From Debaryomyces hansenii CBS767 (Eukaryota > Ascomycota > Pichiomycetes > Serinales > Debaryomycetaceae): 64,000 bases of DNA. Positions 9,531 to 18,327 of the stretch are shown here, piece by piece. The stretch spans positions 186,001 to 250,000 of the forward strand of contig NC_006045.2 in the NCBI RefSeq assembly GCF_000006445.2, given 5' to 3'. Both the position numbers and the translations under genes were made by a program. Numbering within the stretch: position 1 is the first letter of the stretch; each line of letters begins with the position of its first letter. The notes beneath the pieces are model-generated. The model was not told the origin of the DNA, did not search any database, and saw only the letters and a list, made by a program, of their open reading frames with translations.

Positions 9531-9926
9531 TATCGCAACTTTTATTTATTCTATTTTTGATAATTTGAGAGAACGGACTCAACTGAATTGCAAGGAAATT
9601 TTTTTTGTTACTAGTTATAAGAAATAAGAGAAGCACTATGTAAATGATGATTATTATGACTATGTAGATCTTTTGTTGGCTGTAGCCATCCAACCATGCA
9701 CCCAATTATTGTAGCATAATGGGACCGATAGCGAGAAATAAAAGCAGTCACAAGAGGGTCAAACCCTACAATATTAATTTTGTGTAACATCGTGCAAATT
9801 TCTCATCTCGCTCTCAGATTGAGGAAATTTTCACTCAGTACTATACCGAAAATTACAGACTTCTAAAGAAAAGTATATTAAAAATTTTAAAACTTAGTGA
9901 TTTTGTAAAACTAGTAATCAGTAACA
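9531..9926. other. RPL26 upstream region
   Basis: This 396-bp stretch lies between the tRNA and RPL26. Apart from the tRNA terminator and the AAACCCTA box at 9761-9768, I see nothing recognisable. Confidence 0.4.
9761..9768 (-). promoter_or_regulatory. Tbf1-like box upstream of RPL26
   Basis: AAACCCTA (TAGGGTTT on the minus strand) lies about 160 bp before the RPL26 start codon. In C. albicans, ribosomal-protein genes are driven by Tbf1/Cbf1 through TTAGGG-like elements rather than by Rap1. The match is short, so this is a candidate only. Confidence 0.4.
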
Positions 9927-10654
9927 ATGGCCAAGATCAGTCAAGGTAAATATCAATTTAATGAATACCAACATGATGGATAGCAAGATACGTGAACGAA
10001 GTAAATCGAGTGGATGAAAAATTTATGAAGATTAATGAAAATTGAATAAAAATTGAATGAAGTACCAATAGTCAACAAAGATGTATGAAATGCTAAGATT
10101 TGGAAGTTGTGACAATCAATCCGTAATGAGGAGAACAAATGACAACCACAACGTGTATTACAGGAAGCAATGCCGAATAAGACTTCAATATTTAAGATAC
10201 CAACCAACATCCGGAATAGAGATAATTCGACATGTATTTTGTAAAATCCTAGTTGGAGTACTAAGGACATAATATACTAACATATCTAGACGTTTCTTCT
10301 TCCCGTTCTAAAGCTAGAAAGGCTCACTTCTCTTCCTCTTCTGTTGAAAGAAGAGCTTTGATGTCAGCTCCATTATCTAAGGAATTAAGAGAACAATACA
10401 AGATCAAATCTATCCCAATCAGACAAAATGACGAAGTCTTAGTTGTCAGAGGTTCCAAGAAGGGTTCCGAAGGTAAGATCTCTTCTGTCTACAGATTGAA
10501 ATTCTCCATCCAATTGGAAAAATTACAAAAGGAAAAGTCCAACGGTGCTTCTGTCCCAATCAACATTCACCCATCTAAGGTTGTTATCACCAAATTACAC
10601 TTAGATAAAGATAGAAAGTCTTTAATCCAAAGAAAGGGTGGTAACGCAGAATAA
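9927..10654 (+). CDS. RPL26: 60S ribosomal protein L26 (uL24), spliced
   Basis: This protein binds 25S rRNA near the polypeptide exit tunnel. Exon 1 is 9927-9945 (MAKISQ plus one base), the intron is 9946-10289, and exon 2 is 10290-10654, giving 127 aa, the usual length for the family. The 3' splice site is CTAG before 10290, the branch point is a perfect TACTAAC at 10275-10281, and the donor is GTAAAT. Splicing joins Gln6 to Asp-Val-Ser-Ser, matching the conserved N-terminus, and the reading continues through [21 protein letters not shown] and [10 protein letters not shown]. Codon use in exon 2 is strongly biased to TCC, AAG, AGA and GGT, as expected for a highly expressed gene. Confidence 0.95.
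9946..10289 (+). other. RPL26 intron
   Basis: The 344-nt intron runs from donor GTAAAT to acceptor CTAG, with TACTAAC only eight bases before the acceptor. I looked for box C/D snoRNA signals and found an ATGATGG near 9973 but no convincing D box. The ORFs overlapping it on both strands have no recognisable features. Confidence 0.85.
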
Positions 10655-11112
10655 ATTAAATTCATATTGTAATAAATTAAAATTATATACGTGTTAGGAA
10701 AGTTTTTCTTGTTTATTTAATATGAATGTACTTTAATGGTTTTGTATTTGAATTCGCTGAATTGTAGATTATGCATTATCCGAATCTTGGTGACAGGTTG
10801 TCCCTGAGTCAGAGTCTACTTTCTAATGAGTTTAATCTCAATAAGATATTAGAACGTCTACCCGAACACTAGCAGTTTCGATGCTAGACGCATGTAACCT
10901 TGTAGAATTCCACAGATACTAGAAGTATATAACACCGTAGTATTCTACATTTATGACCTACATTCGAGAAATGATGTTCACTGTCAAAATAATATTTGAG
11001 AGAGGCAATAATTTATTAATGATAAAGCAAGTGAACTGGACACAAAATTACTGGGGTATTTCAATTTAAAGTGTTTTTCTTTTAAAATTATACACTTAAT
11101 TCAATAAAAAAG
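10655..11112. other. intergenic region upstream of the PFK2 gene
   Basis: This 458-bp region carries the RPL26 3' UTR and the PFK2 gene promoter. A bipartite element CGAACACTAG (10863-10872) plus GCTAGACGC (10883-10891) recurs upstream of PSY2. No other gene is visible. Confidence 0.4.
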
Positions 11113-12753
11113 ATGTCATCCCCAATGGGCCGTACGGAGGACGACAGTGAGTTGTTTAATGGGTTTGGATCTGCACCCTTACAAAGAAATGCAAGCTCTG
11201 GGAAGAGAAATCAAAGGTGGTCGTTTCATGATAATTTAAGACCGAACTTAGTAGAGTTGCCATCAGCAGCAGGTGCTTTAGGACAAAGAAGAATGAGTGA
11301 TATTACTGGAATCGATGGTGTTCATGCCGAAATCGATCCTTATCATATATCACCGGCACAATTATATTCCACTGAATCAGGCAGATTATTCCATGCGGGC
11401 AAAATATGTATTGCATTAGCAGGTTTACCGGGAAGAGGTAAAACGCATTTGTCAGTCTCGTTGACTAGGTATTTGCGTTGGTTAGGTGTGAAAACACACC
11501 TGTTCCATTTGGGTAATTATAGAAGAGCGAACGCCGAAGATGACTTGCGTCATGATTTGTTTGTGCCTACACCTGATAATCCCAAAGCTCATGAATTCCG
11601 TCAAAAGATCGTAAACGAATGTCTTAATGATATGTTGAATTTTTTCAAGAATGACAAAGGACAGGTTGCTATTTACGATGCGGTTAATGCATTACCGGAG
11701 TATAGATTTGAGTTACATAAGAAGTTTACTGAGTTGAACATTCAGATTATATTCGTAGAATCTTCAGTGACTAACGATGCGATAATTATGAAGAATATGG
11801 AAGAAGCAGCAAGATCTTCGCCGGATTACCAGAATTGGAGCTACGAGCAGGCGTATAAGGATTATAGCGAGAGAATCAAGGTTTTGACTCCATTTTATCA
11901 GGAAATGGGTGAAGACGACGATAAAAATAAATTGTCTTATATTAAATTCATCAATTTTGGCGATAGAATAGAAATGCACAATTCTAATTATGGATATCTA
12001 ATCAACAAGGTTGTTTTCTTTCTAATGAATTCAAGAATCAAACTGGGTTCTGTTTTCTTTGCACGTTGCTACAAGAATTCATTAGACTACTCGTATGACC
12101 CTCCATTAGATGAAGCAGGCATTCAATACTCAAAAAACCTCACGGAAACCTTAACAGAATATTTGAAGGAACAAGGAAAAACATACTTTGATGACGAAGA
12201 TAAGAGTGGTCCAGGCAGCTCGGCTAGACCGCAAGTTAGCAGAGAGTTGTCTGTGGATGAAAGACACCCTGCAGCTGGTGTCGACGGTGTTGATGACAAT
12301 TCTTTTGTCGTATGGACATCTGTCAAAACAAGAACTATCGAATCTACTCAATTTTTTGCCGAAAAGGATATCAACATCAGGCACAGAATTCAGCTATCAC
12401 AGAAGAACCCAGGAATTGTTGGAAATATGAATACCGAAGAAATCGCCGAGAAGTTTCCAACAGAATATGAACAATTTTTGAAAGACCCATATCATCATAG
12501 ATTTTCGAGGGCAGAGCTGTATCATGATTTAGCGATCAAGATAGAACCCTTGATTTTAGAAATGGAAAGAATGAGCGGTGACATCTTGATAATTGCCGAT
12601 GATACTGTTTTAAAAGTATTTTACGGGTATTTAATGTCTTGCTCCTGCTACGATATTCCATCTTTACACTTTTCAACTGATGACATTATTGAAATAAAAT
12701 TTAATGCATATTCGAACTCTTCTAAACGAATTGAAATTAAAGACTTCAGTTAG
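11113..12753 (+). CDS. PFK26: 6-phosphofructo-2-kinase with degenerate phosphatase domain
   Basis: This 546-aa protein has the PFKFB two-domain layout. The kinase domain (~95-305) has an intact Walker A, GLPGRGKT (104-111), followed by the LGNYRR segment, so it should make fructose 2,6-bisphosphate, the activator of glycolytic PFK1. The C-terminal histidine-phosphatase domain (~308-546) has lost its catalytic residues. The RHG motif reads R-C-Y at 318-320, and the second His of the usual CH motif is Asp near residue 496. The protein is thus probably kinase-only, as reported for Pfk26 in S. cerevisiae. The symbol is by function, and Pfk27 or another paralogue cannot be excluded. A CTG codon (residue 469) aligns with the conserved Ser of the family's GESYEDL motif. 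Confidence 0.88.
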   Translation: MSSPMGRTEDDSELFNGFGSAPLQRNASSGKRNQRWSFHDNLRPNLVELPSAAGALGQRRMSDITGIDGVHAEIDPYHISPAQLYSTESGRLFHAGKICIALAGLPGRGKTHLSVSLTRYLRWLGVKTHLFHLGNYRRANAEDDLRHDLFVPTPDNPKAHEFRQKIVNECLNDMLNFFKNDKGQVAIYDAVNALPEYRFELHKKFTELNIQIIFVESSVTNDAIIMKNMEEAARSSPDYQNWSYEQAYKDYSERIKVLTPFYQEMGEDDDKNKLSYIKFINFGDRIEMHNSNYGYLINKVVFFLMNSRIKLGSVFFARCYKNSLDYSYDPPLDEAGIQYSKNLTETLTEYLKEQGKTYFDDEDKSGPGSSARPQVSRELSVDERHPAAGVDGVDDNSFVVWTSVKTRTIESTQFFAEKDINIRHRIQLSQKNPGIVGNMNTEEIAEKFPTEYEQFLKDPYHHRFSRAELYHDLAIKIEPLILEMERMSGDILIIADDTVLKVFYGYLMSCSCYDIPSLHFSTDDIIEIKFNAYSNSSKRIEIKDFS

Positions 12754-12890
12754 CTTACTCTATTGTTTTTATAGTTATGTATATGTATATATACTAAAGA
12801 AATATCATCTGATCACATGATTCATATAATATAAAATTCCCTTCGATCTTTCTTCTATTCAAAGTATATTGTTAACTACCAAGTACCAAT

Positions 12891-13223
12891 ATGTTAGATC
12901 CGTTGGTGCCTACGGCTGTTTATAAAGCTCCTGATTTCACTGAAGGACAGAAGTTTCATCCTGGTGAAGGTCCTCATACAACGAATGGGAAGACTACCCA
13001 AATTTCAGATATTGTAATAAAAGCTGGTGGTGAAGACAGAGACAAACCAAGCGATGCTAAAGACACACAATTAGGACAATTGAGAGCAAAATTAACCACT
13101 TTGCAAGATCAATTAAATATTTTCTTAACTAAAAGAATGGATCACGAGAAAAGTAGATCGCAAGAAGAGAAGGATTTGGAAAGACAGGTCTTAGACGAAG
13201 GAGTTGATGACGATAGTGATTAG
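12891..13223 (+). CDS. GON7: KEOPS/EKC complex subunit Gon7
   Basis: The 110-aa protein matches the fungal Gon7 pattern: YKAPDF near the start, GKTTQISDIV and AGGEDRDKPSD in the middle, then a helix LGQLRAKLTTLQDQLNIFLTKRM and a charged acidic tail. Gon7 is the small, partly disordered subunit that binds Pcc1 in the KEOPS complex. KEOPS makes t6A37 in ANN-decoding tRNAs and affects telomere maintenance and transcription. The start is the only suitable ATG. The gene is convergent with PFD1. Confidence 0.88.
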   Translation: MLDPLVPTAVYKAPDFTEGQKFHPGEGPHTTNGKTTQISDIVIKAGGEDRDKPSDAKDTQLGQLRAKLTTLQDQLNIFLTKRMDHEKSRSQEEKDLERQVLDEGVDDDSD

Positions 13224-13532
13224 ATCTAATGAATGGTTGGCCAGTTACGAATTATGAGAATTGCAGATAAGCGTAAATATGATAGATATAAATGACTACA
13301 GATTTCAAGATATTTCAGAACGAATCGAAAAATTGTCATGATTCCTCCTGTTTTCTAATTGTTCTACCGAGTCAGATACTCTCAACTTATGTATATTAGA
13401 CTATTGAAATAGTAATTTAATGCATTTAATACAAATAATGAAGCTATATGAGCTGATATGGTACAAATAGTAAGTGATCTCAAGGTTTAGCGTTAGAGTC
13501 AATCGTGATGTGTATCAGAAAGATAGACGTAT
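13224..13532. other. convergent intergenic region GON7-PFD1
   Basis: This 309-bp AT-rich stretch lies between two convergent stop codons. I see no RNA gene or ORF and expect only 3' UTR sequence. Confidence 0.4.
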
Positions 13533-13904
13533 CTATTTTTTCACGTTTCCAACAATTTGGGTCATGTTTTCAAGAGTCTTGTCTAAAGTTGTCTCTAAGT
13601 AATTCTTCTTTTTAGATAAGTTCTCCTTGCTTTCATTAAATTCCTTCTCGTCTTGAGCCATTTCTTTCAAGTAAGAATTCACATCATTTTTAACAAAAGC
13701 TTTACCAATACCCTGCCACACTGCTTCATTATTCTTTGTATTGCATACTTTATTTAATGATTTATTAGTCAGTTGAATGAGATTTAAGTTTGTATTAACC
13801 CTATCCAATTGTAGATTACACATGGATAATTCTGCTCTGGAAACGTTTAATTGATTGTCCATTTCAATCAAAAGTTTCTGTAAAGCTTCAGGATTCATAG
13901 ACAT
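13533..13904 (-). CDS. PFD1: prefoldin subunit 1
   Basis: The 123-aa protein is almost all heptad-like coiled coil: an N-terminal helix (EALQKLLIEMDNQLNVSRAELSMCNLQLDRV), a short central part (NKVCNTKNNEAVWQGIGKAFV), and a C-terminal helix of similar length. The WQGIGKAFV segment is typical of beta-type prefoldin subunits. Pfd1 is part of the hexameric prefoldin that hands nascent actin and tubulin to CCT. The start could be this ATG or the next one (Met3), with little difference. It diverges from ATP12 across 171 bp. Confidence 0.88.
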   Translation of the reverse strand: MSMNPEALQKLLIEMDNQLNVSRAELSMCNLQLDRVNTNLNLIQLTNKSLNKVCNTKNNEAVWQGIGKAFVKNDVNSYLKEMAQDEKEFNESKENLSKKKNYLETTLDKTLENMTQIVGNVKK

Positions 13905-14075
13905 TGTGTACGGTGATGTTGATTAGGAATTATTTGGAAAAATGTGTATATTGTAAATAAGCAGAGTAATATTAGTATGGTTTTTACATTTGGCGATAAA
14001 ATCTTGAGATTTTCAATCCAAAATTTTCAAATGATTTCAAAGCTGATTTATACATAAACAATAACACATTTTACA

Positions 14076-15173
14076 ATGCTCAGAGGAACTAGCAAATCCT
14101 TCAGAATATCAAGATCGGGACTAACCGGGTTGCGTTATCAAGCGCCAAAGGTGTTTTTATCTACGTCAAGAATAGCTGGTGCTACCGAAGGTTCTCTTAA
14201 ATCTTTTGTTCCAAAGCCATCAAAATCGTTAGGCGAAACTACCATAGAAAACAATATTAAGTCGGATACTAACAGATTATCTAAGACTTTGACTAAGTTT
14301 TGGGAAAAGGTTGATGCTGTTCATAATAAAGATTTGAACCAATATGAAGTGCAATTAGATGGGAAGACATTGAAGACTCCATTAGGCTTTCCATTATCAT
14401 TACCGGCCGAGAAAAAACAACTTGCCCATCTTGTTGCACACGAGTGGGCAAATTTGCCAGATTTGAAGGTGAAAATTAATGCATTACCTTTGACATCACT
14501 TTCTTCTCGTGCCATCGACTTGTACAATGTCCACAATAACGAGAATATTGACGGTGAAATGATCTCCAAAGTTGGAAATGTCGACGACATCAAAGTTAAC
14601 TTGTTGAGGTATCTTGACACTGATACATGCTTAATTTTTACTATATTGGATGAGTATGAAGGTCAGTTGAGAAGCAAACAAGATGAGTTATATTTCCCAT
14701 TAATCAAGGAGTTTGAAGACTATTTCACAGCCTATGCTAAGAGAAAGGGTAATTTATTGAAAAACGACAATGAAAGAGTGACCCTCAACTTTTTAGATTG
14801 TGAGACAGACGGTTTAAGTGGTAACAGGCAATCAATTACTACGCAGAATATTGTCATGAGTTGGATGAACGATTTATCAATGTACGAATTAGTTGCCTTA
14901 GAGAGAGCTATTTTAACGGCCAAATCATTTTTGTGTGGTGCATCATTGTTACGTTCGAACTGCTCGAACGAGACTAGAATGAAAGAATTGTATCAGGTAA
15001 ATAAATCTTCTCCAGCTGATCATTACCATAAGACCGTTGAAGAACTTGTCGAATTAGGTAACTTAGAGATCATTTTCCAAACTGAAGAATGGGGTGAAGT
15101 TGAAGATACGCACGATGTTGATAAAGTTGATTGGCTCAGACACTTATCGAGTAGTGCTTTATTAACCTATTAA
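14076..15173 (+). CDS. ATP12: F1-ATPase assembly chaperone Atp12
   Basis: This 365-aa protein has a mitochondrial presequence rich in Arg and Ser (MLRGTSKSFRISRSGLTGLRYQ). The conserved Atp12 domain begins near FWEKVDAVHNKDLNQYEV, with LDGKTLKTPLGFPLSLP and HEWANLPDLKVKINALPLTSLSSRAIDL. Atp12 binds the F1 alpha subunit in the matrix before hexamer assembly. It is somewhat longer than the S. cerevisiae protein because of the N-terminal linker. No intron or frameshift is seen. Confidence 0.93.
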   Translation: MLRGTSKSFRISRSGLTGLRYQAPKVFLSTSRIAGATEGSLKSFVPKPSKSLGETTIENNIKSDTNRLSKTLTKFWEKVDAVHNKDLNQYEVQLDGKTLKTPLGFPLSLPAEKKQLAHLVAHEWANLPDLKVKINALPLTSLSSRAIDLYNVHNNENIDGEMISKVGNVDDIKVNLLRYLDTDTCLIFTILDEYEGQLRSKQDELYFPLIKEFEDYFTAYAKRKGNLLKNDNERVTLNFLDCETDGLSGNRQSITTQNIVMSWMNDLSMYELVALERAILTAKSFLCGASLLRSNCSNETRMKELYQVNKSSPADHYHKTVEELVELGNLEIIFQTEEWGEVEDTHDVDKVDWLRHLSSSALLTY

Positions 15174-15385
15174 ATAATTTTCGTCTTTCGTCTGCTCTTT
15201 TTTGTAAATAGTTAACAGCAATAGTGCGAAATTGAAATATCAACAACTAACGAGTTTTAAATTGAAATAAATGAATAATTTACGTTACTATTAATATCTA
15301 TATTAAAGAGGTTCATATATTTAAGGACAGGAATTCAATTCTGTATTGATTATCTTTCATTATTCAAATTTTATTAATATTCTCT

Positions 15386-15419
15386 CGAACACTAGTGATA
15401 TATCTTATACGCTAGACGC
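15386..15419 (+). promoter_or_regulatory. bipartite element upstream of PSY2
   Basis: CGAACACTAG (15386-15395) and GCTAGACGC (15411-15419) occur 33-66 bp before the PSY2 start codon. The second half overlaps ACGCGT (15416-15421), an MCB-like core. The same two halves occur upstream of the PFK2 gene with a different spacer length. The function is unknown. Confidence 0.3.
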
Positions 15420-15451
15420 GTAAAACACATTTATTGTTTGTGTAAGTAATA

Positions 15452-18154
15452 ATGGCATCTAAGTCAAATAGCAGGGTGGAAAATGACGAAAAGCATCCAC
15501 AACCACTCTGTTTAACCATGGGAAAGACACCAAGAAGGGTGAAAGTTTATTTATTAAAAGGCGAAGACTGGTTGGATAATGGAACTGGTTATTGCATTGG
15601 AGAGATTGAAAGCGAAACAAATAAGCCATACTTTATAGTAAGGAATGAAGCAGAGTCGGATAATATAATATTGAAGTCATACCTTGAAGGGTCTATTCAA
15701 TATCAACGACAGCAAGAAACATTGATCGTGTGGACAGATTTGAAAGGCAAAGATCTAGCATTATCATTCCAAGAGACAGAAGGTTGTGCAGATTTATGTG
15801 AATTTATCATAAAAGTACAACAAGAGAACTATAGCCCTGAAATATCATTGTATTATGTGATACCCAATAACAATATTGTGGACGATGATAATTATCTGCA
15901 AAATGGTGGTAATGATATAACTGAATTGATCACCGGTCCCATAAATTACCCCGAAGATCCTGCTACCGACAATCTTGAAGCGACTTTGGAGATAATAAAT
16001 CAGGGTTCCAATTCACAATATACCAGGACTTGCATACTGAATTTCGTAACTGAAAAACAATATTTATTAAAACTAATAGAAGTATTCAAAAAGTCGGAAG
16101 AGTCCAAAAACTTGATGAATTTATATACATTAAGTGAAATAGTAAAAACATTGATACTATATAATGAAGCTCCGTTGATTGATGACTTTTTGTCGAGCGA
16201 AGACAAAATATTAGGTCTCGTGGGAATATTAGAGTACTGCCACGAGTACCCGAATTTTAAGGCCTGTCATAGAGACTTCCTAAAGGATAAATCCAAATTT
16301 AAGATTGTAGTTGATATACCGGTAAATGATGATGCTGGTAAATTAAACATGTTCAAGAAGAATTTCCATTTAAACTTTTTAAAGGATGTCGTTCTCGCAA
16401 GATTCTTGGACGATCAAACATTCAATTTAATATCATCATTAATATATTTTAATCAGGTTGAGATAATCAAATTCTTGCAGGATTCAAGGAATAATGATAA
16501 TTTTCTAGAGAAGTTGTTCAAAATTTATGAAGTAGATGATAAAATAGAAATGAAACGAGATGGGGTAAAGATGTTGCATCAGTATATATTAATTGCAAAA
16601 TCTTTACAATCATATCAATCTGAATTCTTTTCAACATTGGTGAAATCAGGATTATTCAGTATGATTCGCTTTGCATTACAGGATACTGAAAATACGATAA
16701 GAGTATTGGGAACTGAACTTATAGTTGTAATTATTGAACTGGATGTTTCTCTTGTTAGTTCTATTGATAAGGACGAGGAAATAGACAGCAGCGACCCGCC
16801 TGCTAATATATCTAACGATGATATTAATATTGACCACGATGAAACTATATTAGAGTCAAAACCATTGAAGTTAAATTTATCAGACGACATGACATTGATA
16901 TTAATTCTATCAAAATTATTGGTTGAGGATAAAAACTCAGGCTTGAAAATGCAAGCATTTGAAGCATTAAGGATTTTGCTCGATTCAAATATAGCGAGAA
17001 ATGCTGCTAGCAGTAATAGCGACTTCGATCATTTGAAGAATGAATTCAATTCTTTGAATAAACCCCAACACGATGAAAGCAATGCTTCTGATGAATGTGC
17101 TGATATCAATACGAATAATTATTTTAAAGCTTTCTATTCTCAAGCTGCCCCAAATTTGTTTGCGAACTTGATTGATCTAGCAAAAGAGACGAGCAATGAT
17201 GAAATAATAAGAAGAATCACAGGTGATGAACTACTTTGTCAAAACCTTTGTGACTTAATTATAGCTTGCACTAAAGAACATGATGTTCCCATCTCTAGAC
17301 CTTTTTTCTTAGAGAATAACATATTATTGGGTGTGGCTAAGATACTTGCAATTAATACCAAGACAACCTTAAAGCTAAGTGCTATCAGATGTTTAAGAAG
17401 CGTGATTTTGTTGAATGATAATTTTTATTCTCGTTACACTGTCAGTACTGATATCCTATCATATTTCATGGGGTTCTTTAAGTCCGTTTCTGATCAAAAT
17501 AATTTGGCCAATTCGGCATGTTTGGATTTTCTCGAAGTAATCTTGAAAAATTGTGATGCCACAATTAATCATGGAAAAAGACAAAATTTCAAGCTTTATG
17601 CTACATATCTATATAAGAACTATAAAGAGTTCTTCCAAAATGAAATTAATTATGTTACAATAGGCACAGATTTGATACATATAGTCGAAAGTGGTTTCTA
17701 TGATAATAATAATACCAAGAGTGCTTCAGGACCAGACACGAGCTTCAATTCCGAGGATGAGTACCTAAACAGACATAATGCATCGACCCCAATAAAACAT
17801 GATGACGATAATGGGTATAAAATTGAGAATAAGTCATCTAATGGACCTTCTAAGCCTAATAATTTGTTTGAAGATATTGAAAAAGACATGGAAAGTAACA
17901 TGCTAGGAAATGGGGAGAAAAGACTACGTGAGAATGACGAAGAAAATGAAGAAAGTAATTTTGTTCTACAGGAAAACGATAATGGTTCTTCTTCCAATAA
18001 TATACTAGGGCCTGCAGATCTCGAACCTGGTCGAGGTAAAAAGAAGTTGTCTGCTAGCATAAGAAAAAAATTCTCCAATGCTGGTAAGGAAATAGCCTTA
18101 AGGTTGAGGTCTACCAATACTAATACTAATAATAATAACAACAACAATATATAA
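15452..18154 (+). CDS. PSY2: protein phosphatase 4 regulatory subunit Psy2 (PP4R3/SMEK)
   Basis: This 900-aa protein starts its fold with a RanBP1/EVH1-like PH domain (~28-130: RRVKVYLLKGEDWLDNGTGYC and SYLEGSIQYQRQQETLIVW). The long SMEK/armadillo region follows (~180-780), interrupted by acidic insertions near 450 and 545. The tail is charged, ending in a basic stretch and an Asn run. Psy2 targets the Pph3 phosphatase to substrates such as Rad53 and gamma-H2A in recovery from DNA damage. The poly-Asn end is encoded by AAT/AAC repeats at about 18119-18150. An MCB-like ACGCGT lies 30 bp upstream. Confidence 0.92.
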   Translation: MASKSNSRVENDEKHPQPLCLTMGKTPRRVKVYLLKGEDWLDNGTGYCIGEIESETNKPYFIVRNEAESDNIILKSYLEGSIQYQRQQETLIVWTDLKGKDLALSFQETEGCADLCEFIIKVQQENYSPEISLYYVIPNNNIVDDDNYLQNGGNDITELITGPINYPEDPATDNLEATLEIINQGSNSQYTRTCILNFVTEKQYLLKLIEVFKKSEESKNLMNLYTLSEIVKTLILYNEAPLIDDFLSSEDKILGLVGILEYCHEYPNFKACHRDFLKDKSKFKIVVDIPVNDDAGKLNMFKKNFHLNFLKDVVLARFLDDQTFNLISSLIYFNQVEIIKFLQDSRNNDNFLEKLFKIYEVDDKIEMKRDGVKMLHQYILIAKSLQSYQSEFFSTLVKSGLFSMIRFALQDTENTIRVLGTELIVVIIELDVSLVSSIDKDEEIDSSDPPANISNDDINIDHDETILESKPLKLNLSDDMTLILILSKLLVEDKNSGLKMQAFEALRILLDSNIARNAASSNSDFDHLKNEFNSLNKPQHDESNASDECADINTNNYFKAFYSQAAPNLFANLIDLAKETSNDEIIRRITGDELLCQNLCDLIIACTKEHDVPISRPFFLENNILLGVAKILAINTKTTLKLSAIRCLRSVILLNDNFYSRYTVSTDILSYFMGFFKSVSDQNNLANSACLDFLEVILKNCDATINHGKRQNFKLYATYLYKNYKEFFQNEINYVTIGTDLIHIVESGFYDNNNTKSASGPDTSFNSEDEYLNRHNASTPIKHDDDNGYKIENKSSNGPSKPNNLFEDIEKDMESNMLGNGEKRLRENDEENEESNFVLQENDNGSSSNNILGPADLEPGRGKKKLSASIRKKFSNAGKEIALRLRSTNTNTNNNNNNNI

Positions 18155-18239
18155 GCCGGTAACTAATAGATACATAAATACATATTGTGCACCATATTCC
18201 ACTAAAGCTTGTAGTTCGGTCTCCGGATTTTCTTTTTAT

Positions 18240-18245
18240 CCTCGG
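18240..18245 (+). promoter_or_regulatory. CCTCGG box upstream of SPS19
   Basis: CCTCGG lies 83 bp before the SPS19 start. This hexamer is the site of the FarA/FarB/Ctf1 family, which activates fatty-acid-oxidation genes in filamentous fungi and CTG-clade yeasts. The position and the gene's function agree with it, but a hexamer can occur by chance. Confidence 0.45.
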
Positions 18246-18327
18246 TGTAAAATGTTGCGGAGAAATTAAATCATATATATATATTCATGTTTTTCCCTAG
18301 AATTAAGAAGTGTAGAAGTAAGACAAT

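Noticed and set aside
9953..10270. 105-codon antisense ORF covering most of the RPL26 intron
   Set aside because: It shows no domain or composition typical of proteins and lies almost entirely in the intron; chance ORFs of this length occur in such sequence.
17698..18147. 149-codon Ser/Leu-rich minus-strand ORF opposite PSY2
   Set aside because: Leu/Ser-rich composition mirrors the Asn- and Glu-rich end of PSY2 on the other strand.
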